A stretch of 64,000 nt of DNA from positions 806,001 to 870,000 of the forward strand of contig NZ_JACHND010000001.1 of the NCBI RefSeq assembly GCF_014205275.1, in the 5' to 3' direction. Source of the stretch: Sphaerisporangium siamense (GTDB taxonomy: Bacteria; Actinomycetota; Actinomycetes; Streptosporangiales; Streptosporangiaceae). This document shows positions 60,709 to 64,000 of the stretch, piece by piece (the first letter of the stretch is position 1; each line of letters begins with the position of its first letter). A program made the translations under genes and the position numbers. Below the pieces are notes generated by a model that was not told the DNA's origin, made no database searches, and was given only the letters and a program-made list of their open reading frames with translations.

Positions 60709-61425
60709 ATGAGCGGATGGGTCGACTCGCGCGAGCCCGTCCTCGCGTCCGTCATCGCCCTGACCCGCGAGCTGGCCGACCCCGTGCGCCTCACCGCGCT
60801 CCAGCTCCTGTCCGCGGAAGGGCCGCACACGCTCACCCAGCTCGCCGACGCGCTCGGCGTGTCCGCGCCGCGCCTCGGCAATCATCTCGCGCGGCTGCGC
60901 GAGAGCGGGCTGGTCACGGCCGTGCGCACCGGCAGGCACGCCGTCTACCAGGTGGCCTCCCCCGGCCTCGCCGACGTGCTCGCCGCCCTGGCCAGGTACG
61001 CGCACACCGACCTCGCCGCGACCGCCGGGTGGCGGGCGACCGCGCGCGACCTCGCCCACACCTGCTACGACCACGCGGCCGGGCTGCTCGGCGTCACCCT
61101 GTTCGCCACGCTCGTCGAGCGGGGCGCCCTGCAGCCGCCCGACGGCCGCGACAGCGCGCTCGCCCTCGGGCGCGACACGTCCCTGTTCGCCGCGCTGGGC
61201 GTGGACCTGGACGCGGTGCGCCCCGGGCGCCGCAAGCTCGCCACCGCCTGCCTGGACCGCACGCACCGCCTGCCCCATCTCGGCGGCGTCCTCGGCAAGG
61301 CCGTGCTCGACGCGTTCGTCGCGCGCGGGCTGGTGACGCCGGCGGAGGGCGCGCGCGAGCTCACCGTCACCCCGCGCGGCGCGGCCGAGCTGCCGTCCCT
61401 GCTGCCCGGTTTCACCGCGCCGTGA
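60709..61425 (+). CDS. ArsR-like winged-helix regulator
   Basis: A 238-residue regulator with an N-terminal ArsR-type winged helix (LADPVRLTALQLLSAEGPHT, LADALGVSAPRLGNHLARLR) and a C-terminal region holding CYDHAAGLLGVTLFATLVER, a motif seen in many ArsR proteins with an added C-terminal domain. No metal-binding CxC is in the recognition helix, so the effector is probably not arsenic. GAGGAGGGGG before ATG 60709 is strong. It is likely to regulate the divergent exporter. Confidence 0.85.
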   Translation: MSGWVDSREPVLASVIALTRELADPVRLTALQLLSAEGPHTLTQLADALGVSAPRLGNHLARLRESGLVTAVRTGRHAVYQVASPGLADVLAALARYAHTDLAATAGWRATARDLAHTCYDHAAGLLGVTLFATLVERGALQPPDGRDSALALGRDTSLFAALGVDLDAVRPGRRKLATACLDRTHRLPHLGGVLGKAVLDAFVARGLVTPAEGARELTVTPRGAAELPSLLPGFTAP

Positions 61426-61591
61426 CGCCCGCGGGCTTCCATCCGGTTATCCGTCTTTCACCGCATAACCGCCCATAACTCTATTTCCGGTTTTCAGCGC
61501 GGCGTCAGGGCCGCGAACCGCGCGGAAGTCAGGTAAACATGACCGGTGCCGGTCTATGTTGGCCGTTCAGGAATTCCGTACGGTCGAGGAG

Positions 61592-62050
61592 ATGAGGAAA
61601 GTCAGGGTCAGAGAGTATGTCCGCCGGTTGAGCAATGGCCGGCTGGTCACCGTCAGAGCCCATATCCGCCGGCTGCCCACCCGCACCGTCATCACCGCGG
61701 GTGCGGTCCTCACGGCGTTCGCCATAATCGTGCTGGTCATCTCCGCGCTGCTGCCCGACTCCACGCCCGAGCCGTCCGGCGTGGCCGCGCGGTCCCAGAC
61801 CACCGCCGCGCCCGCCCCGGTGACGCGCGCCTACCTGGCCGCCGAGCTGCGGCGCCTGCGCGAGGGCGCCGGGCTGTCCCTCGCCAACGCCGGGCGGCGC
61901 GCGGGCATCGACGAGCAGCGCGTCACCCGCATCGAGAGCGGCGGCGTCCGTCCCACCGCCCGCGACGTCTCCGCACTGTGCGAGGCGTACGAGCTGTCCG
62001 CCGAGGAGCGCAACCGGCTGATGTTCGTGCAGTACCAGCTCGACCGCTGA
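61592..62050 (+). CDS. Single-pass membrane protein with XRE-type HTH
   Basis: A 152-residue protein. An Arg-rich front (MRKVRVREYVRRLSNGRLV, VRAHIRRLPT) precedes one membrane helix (TVITAGAVLTAFAIIVLVIS), then a polar spacer and a C-terminal XRE helix-turn-helix (LRRLREGAGLSLANAGRRAG, RVTRIESGGVRPTARDV). ATG 61592 is chosen because the family-like N-terminus starts there; ATG 61556 would add 12 residues. The strongly positive N-side suggests it stays inside, which would place the HTH outside the membrane: an odd topology. Confidence 0.7.
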   Translation: MRKVRVREYVRRLSNGRLVTVRAHIRRLPTRTVITAGAVLTAFAIIVLVISALLPDSTPEPSGVAARSQTTAAPAPVTRAYLAAELRRLREGAGLSLANAGRRAGIDEQRVTRIESGGVRPTARDVSALCEAYELSAEERNRLMFVQYQLDR

Positions 62051-62397
62051 ACCACCCCGGCGATGCCGTGTCGTTGTCGGGGTCACTCCCGGGACGGCGG
62101 GGCGCAGGTGTCCCGGGCGGCCCGCCCGCGCGGCGCCGTCCGGGACACCGCTCACGCCGGCGGGCCCGTACGGCGAGTGGCCGGAGTAAGCCGGGTTCGG
62201 CTCATAAAAGTGGCGAATCCATCTCGAAGCACGGAGAAACCATCTAAGGTTTCCGAGTTCGGCACCCGCGCTTCGGGCCGGCCCCGCCGACTCGTCGGTG
62301 GCAGCCCGGGGGTTCACGGCGATCGTGACGGTTTGCGTAATCTCCGGACATATGGCGTGACATATCAATATTTCACCGGATCCTGGAGAGGGTAACC
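62051..62397. other. Intergenic region, promoter only
   Basis: This 347-base spacer holds no convincing gene. GACATAT is repeated close to the following start (near 62347 and 62360), and the last 70 bases are AT-rich, which suits the promoter of the DUF1707 gene. Confidence 0.5.
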
Positions 62398-63126
62398 ATG
62401 GTGCACGGCAACCCGAACCTTCGCGCCGACGACGCCGACCGCGACCAGGTCACCGCCCTCCTCAGCGAGGCGTACGGAACCGGCCGGCTCACCCGCGAAG
62501 AGCTGGACGACCGCCTCGAACGCACCCAGACCGCCCGCTACCGCGGCGACCTCCAGGACCTCGTCAGAGACCTCCAGGCCACCCCTTACCCGCCGTCCCA
62601 CCCCCAGCGACACACCCCCTGGCAGCAGACCCCGCACATGCCGGACCCCCGCTCCCAGGGCGCCTACGCGCCGGGGTCGTATCCACCGGGCTCCCCCTCG
62701 CCGGGGCCGTACTCTCAGGGGCCATACGAACCAGGAGGGTACGCACAGACGCCGTACTCCCAGGGGCCGTACGCGCAGGGACCGGTCTCCCCGCAGGGGT
62801 CCCACCTACCGCCCGTGGGCGACTCCGGATACCAGGGCGAGCCGCTGCCGCCGTACCAGTTGCAACAGATCCTCGACCAGCAGATCACCCAGCGCCTCGC
62901 CATGGGCTGGCGCCTGGAGAGCCGGCACGGCTGGCAGGCCGTCCTGACCTACGGCGAGCCGCTCAACCCCGGAGTCCACGTCGCCCACGCCGCGATCACC
63001 GTCTTGACGTGCCTCGTGTGGGCCATCGTCTGGGCCGTCCACGCCAGTAAGTCGGGCATCCAGCGCCGCGAGCTGATCTCCATAGACGCCTGCGGCAACA
63101 TCCACGTCCAACCCCTCCCCAAGTAA
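62398..63126 (+). CDS. DUF1707 protein with Pro/Gly/Tyr-rich linker and one membrane helix
   Basis: A 242-residue protein. Residues about 8-58 are a DUF1707 domain (NLRADDADRDQVTALLSEAY, GRLTREELDDRLERTQTARY). A low-complexity linker (about 65-140) repeats PYSQGPY/PGSY units. A folded C-terminal part has one membrane helix near residue 200 (VHVAHAAITVLTCLVWAIVW). DUF1707 occurs in many actinobacterial membrane or signalling proteins without known function. GGAGAGGG before ATG 62398 is a good ribosome site. Confidence 0.83.
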   Translation: MVHGNPNLRADDADRDQVTALLSEAYGTGRLTREELDDRLERTQTARYRGDLQDLVRDLQATPYPPSHPQRHTPWQQTPHMPDPRSQGAYAPGSYPPGSPSPGPYSQGPYEPGGYAQTPYSQGPYAQGPVSPQGSHLPPVGDSGYQGEPLPPYQLQQILDQQITQRLAMGWRLESRHGWQAVLTYGEPLNPGVHVAHAAITVLTCLVWAIVWAVHASKSGIQRRELISIDACGNIHVQPLPK

Positions 63127-63158
63127 GCGCCAGCGCCCCGGGGTCGTGTGTCGCGAGG

Positions 63159-63872
63159 TCAGTGCCGACCGGAGCGGGCCTCGGCGGCGGTCTTGAGGTC
63201 GGCCAACCACGCGTCCAGACCCGGTGCGAGGTAGCGGATGGCGGTGTCCGGGTCGGCCTCGATCTGGTCGCCGGTCCAGCTCTCCTCGGTGCGGACGACG
63301 ACGCCGCCCGTGACCTTGACGAAGTTCCAGACGTGGACGCCCCGGTCGATCCGCAGCCCCTCGCCGATCGCGGGCCCGGTCCAGCGGACGCACCTGTTCT
63401 GCTTGATCTGCTGGACGGTGGAGGTGATGACCAGGGTGGTGGCGGGCGTCGAGGGCGTGGCGGGCGCCGGAGTGGTCCACCGGAACCGCGACCCGTCCCG
63501 CAGCGGCCCCGGGTCCAGCCGCCTCATGCCGGTGACGGCCCCCTGCCACGAGGGCCAGCCCTCCACGTCGGTGTGCAACTTCCAGACGGTGCTCAGCGGC
63601 GCCTTGATGAAGGTCTCGGTCCGATGGCGCAGCTTCGCGGCCGGATCGATGCCCTCACCCCGACAGGTCAGCGAACCCGGGGCGACATGACCGGCCGTCG
63701 CCCTCTGACCGGCGGCGGCCGCACCGGCCGGTAGGGCGACGGCGCCAAGGAGCCCCGCGGCGACCAGCGGGATCGCGACGAGAGCGGAGCGCCGCGAGCC
63801 CCGGCGGAGGGATCGCGCGACGCCGGCCGGCGTCCGCCGGTTCGGCGCGGTGGAGGGGCTGGTGTCCATCAT
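63159..63872 (-). CDS. Exported SRPBCC/START-fold protein
   Basis: A 237-residue protein with an N-terminal signal (basic stretch, then SALVAIPLVAAGLLGAVALP) and a hydrophobic-cavity SRPBCC domain (LRHRTETFIKAPLSTVWKLH, WPSWQGAVTGMRRLDPGPLR, RTEESWTGDQI). Such folds bind lipids, polyketides or aromatic ligands. Export is unusual for this fold; the ligand is unknown. AGGAG seven bases before ATG 63872 fixes the start; 63869 is also possible. The upstream 113 bases to the window end hold only its promoter region. Confidence 0.85.
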   Translation of the reverse strand: MMDTSPSTAPNRRTPAGVARSLRRGSRRSALVAIPLVAAGLLGAVALPAGAAAAGQRATAGHVAPGSLTCRGEGIDPAAKLRHRTETFIKAPLSTVWKLHTDVEGWPSWQGAVTGMRRLDPGPLRDGSRFRWTTPAPATPSTPATTLVITSTVQQIKQNRCVRWTGPAIGEGLRIDRGVHVWNFVKVTGGVVVRTEESWTGDQIEADPDTAIRYLAPGLDAWLADLKTAAEARSGRH

Positions 63873-64000
63873 GACCGTTCTCCTCATTCCTTGGCTGACC
63901 CGAGGGGCGAGTTAGCACCACTCGCTTCAGTTAGAAGCTATAACACCCAGACCGCATGAGGCAACAGCGAAAGTGAGATGTTCTAACCGCGCCAGGTATC

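Overview
The window is high-GC actinomycete chromosome. Gene content points to a filamentous, sporulating actinomycete, perhaps Streptosporangiales or Streptomycetales (inference): two 'conservon' signalling operons, a secreted GH19 chitinase, a flotillin/NfeD pair, Tat-type and Sec-type exported enzymes, many GTG starts, and several promoters that look leaderless. No tRNA, rRNA, CRISPR array, integrase or transposase was recognised. Many very long antisense reading frames are by-products of high GC and are left out.

Layout. 1-4468: end of a regulator gene cut by the window edge, an intergenic region with three perfect DnaA boxes, an EamA exporter, a HisC/Pat-type aminotransferase and an NrtR-like Nudix regulator. 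4499-13941: a surface-polysaccharide locus built around a central divergent promoter. UDP-GlcNAc 2-epimerase and a three-part glycosyltransferase run rightward; two GT4 glycosyltransferases, a WecC/WbpA-type UDP-sugar dehydrogenase and an exported DUF4434 protein run leftward. The precursor is probably a UDP-HexNAc uronic acid. 14131-19700: GH19 chitinase, DHA2 exporter with an upstream palindrome, DUF5996 protein, a small exported protein and a TIGR00027-type methyltransferase. 19959-25104: a complete three-subunit respiratory formate dehydrogenase operon (Cys type) with a strong terminator. 25210-36440: PEP-mutase family enzyme, AhpD-like protein with divergent MocR regulator, flotillin/NfeD, exported SH3-like protein, AraC regulator, spermidine-dehydrogenase-like flavoprotein, acyltransferase and SDR.

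36549-48240 is the most unusual part. A full conservon (cvnA-B-C-D) and a second, inverted conservon that lacks cvnD face each other. Between them lie a complex repeat array, a divergent RidA/CGNR-regulator pair with three matching 21-bp palindromes, and a four-gene operon of much lower GC (membrane GNAT-like protein, SET-domain methyltransferase, SDR, unknown protein). That operon sits exactly where the missing cvnD would be. It is the best candidate here for an undescribed system.

48373-63872: DUF998 membrane protein, xylulokinase, VOC protein with a promoter flanked by a large inverted repeat, STAS anti-sigma antagonist, StyA-like monooxygenase, DsbA-like protein, a decayed luciferase-like oxidoreductase, a quinone-reductase/TetR divergent pair with twin operators, an exported esterase plus PQQ beta-propeller dehydrogenase operon, an MFS/ArsR divergent pair, a membrane XRE protein, a DUF1707 protein and an exported SRPBCC protein.
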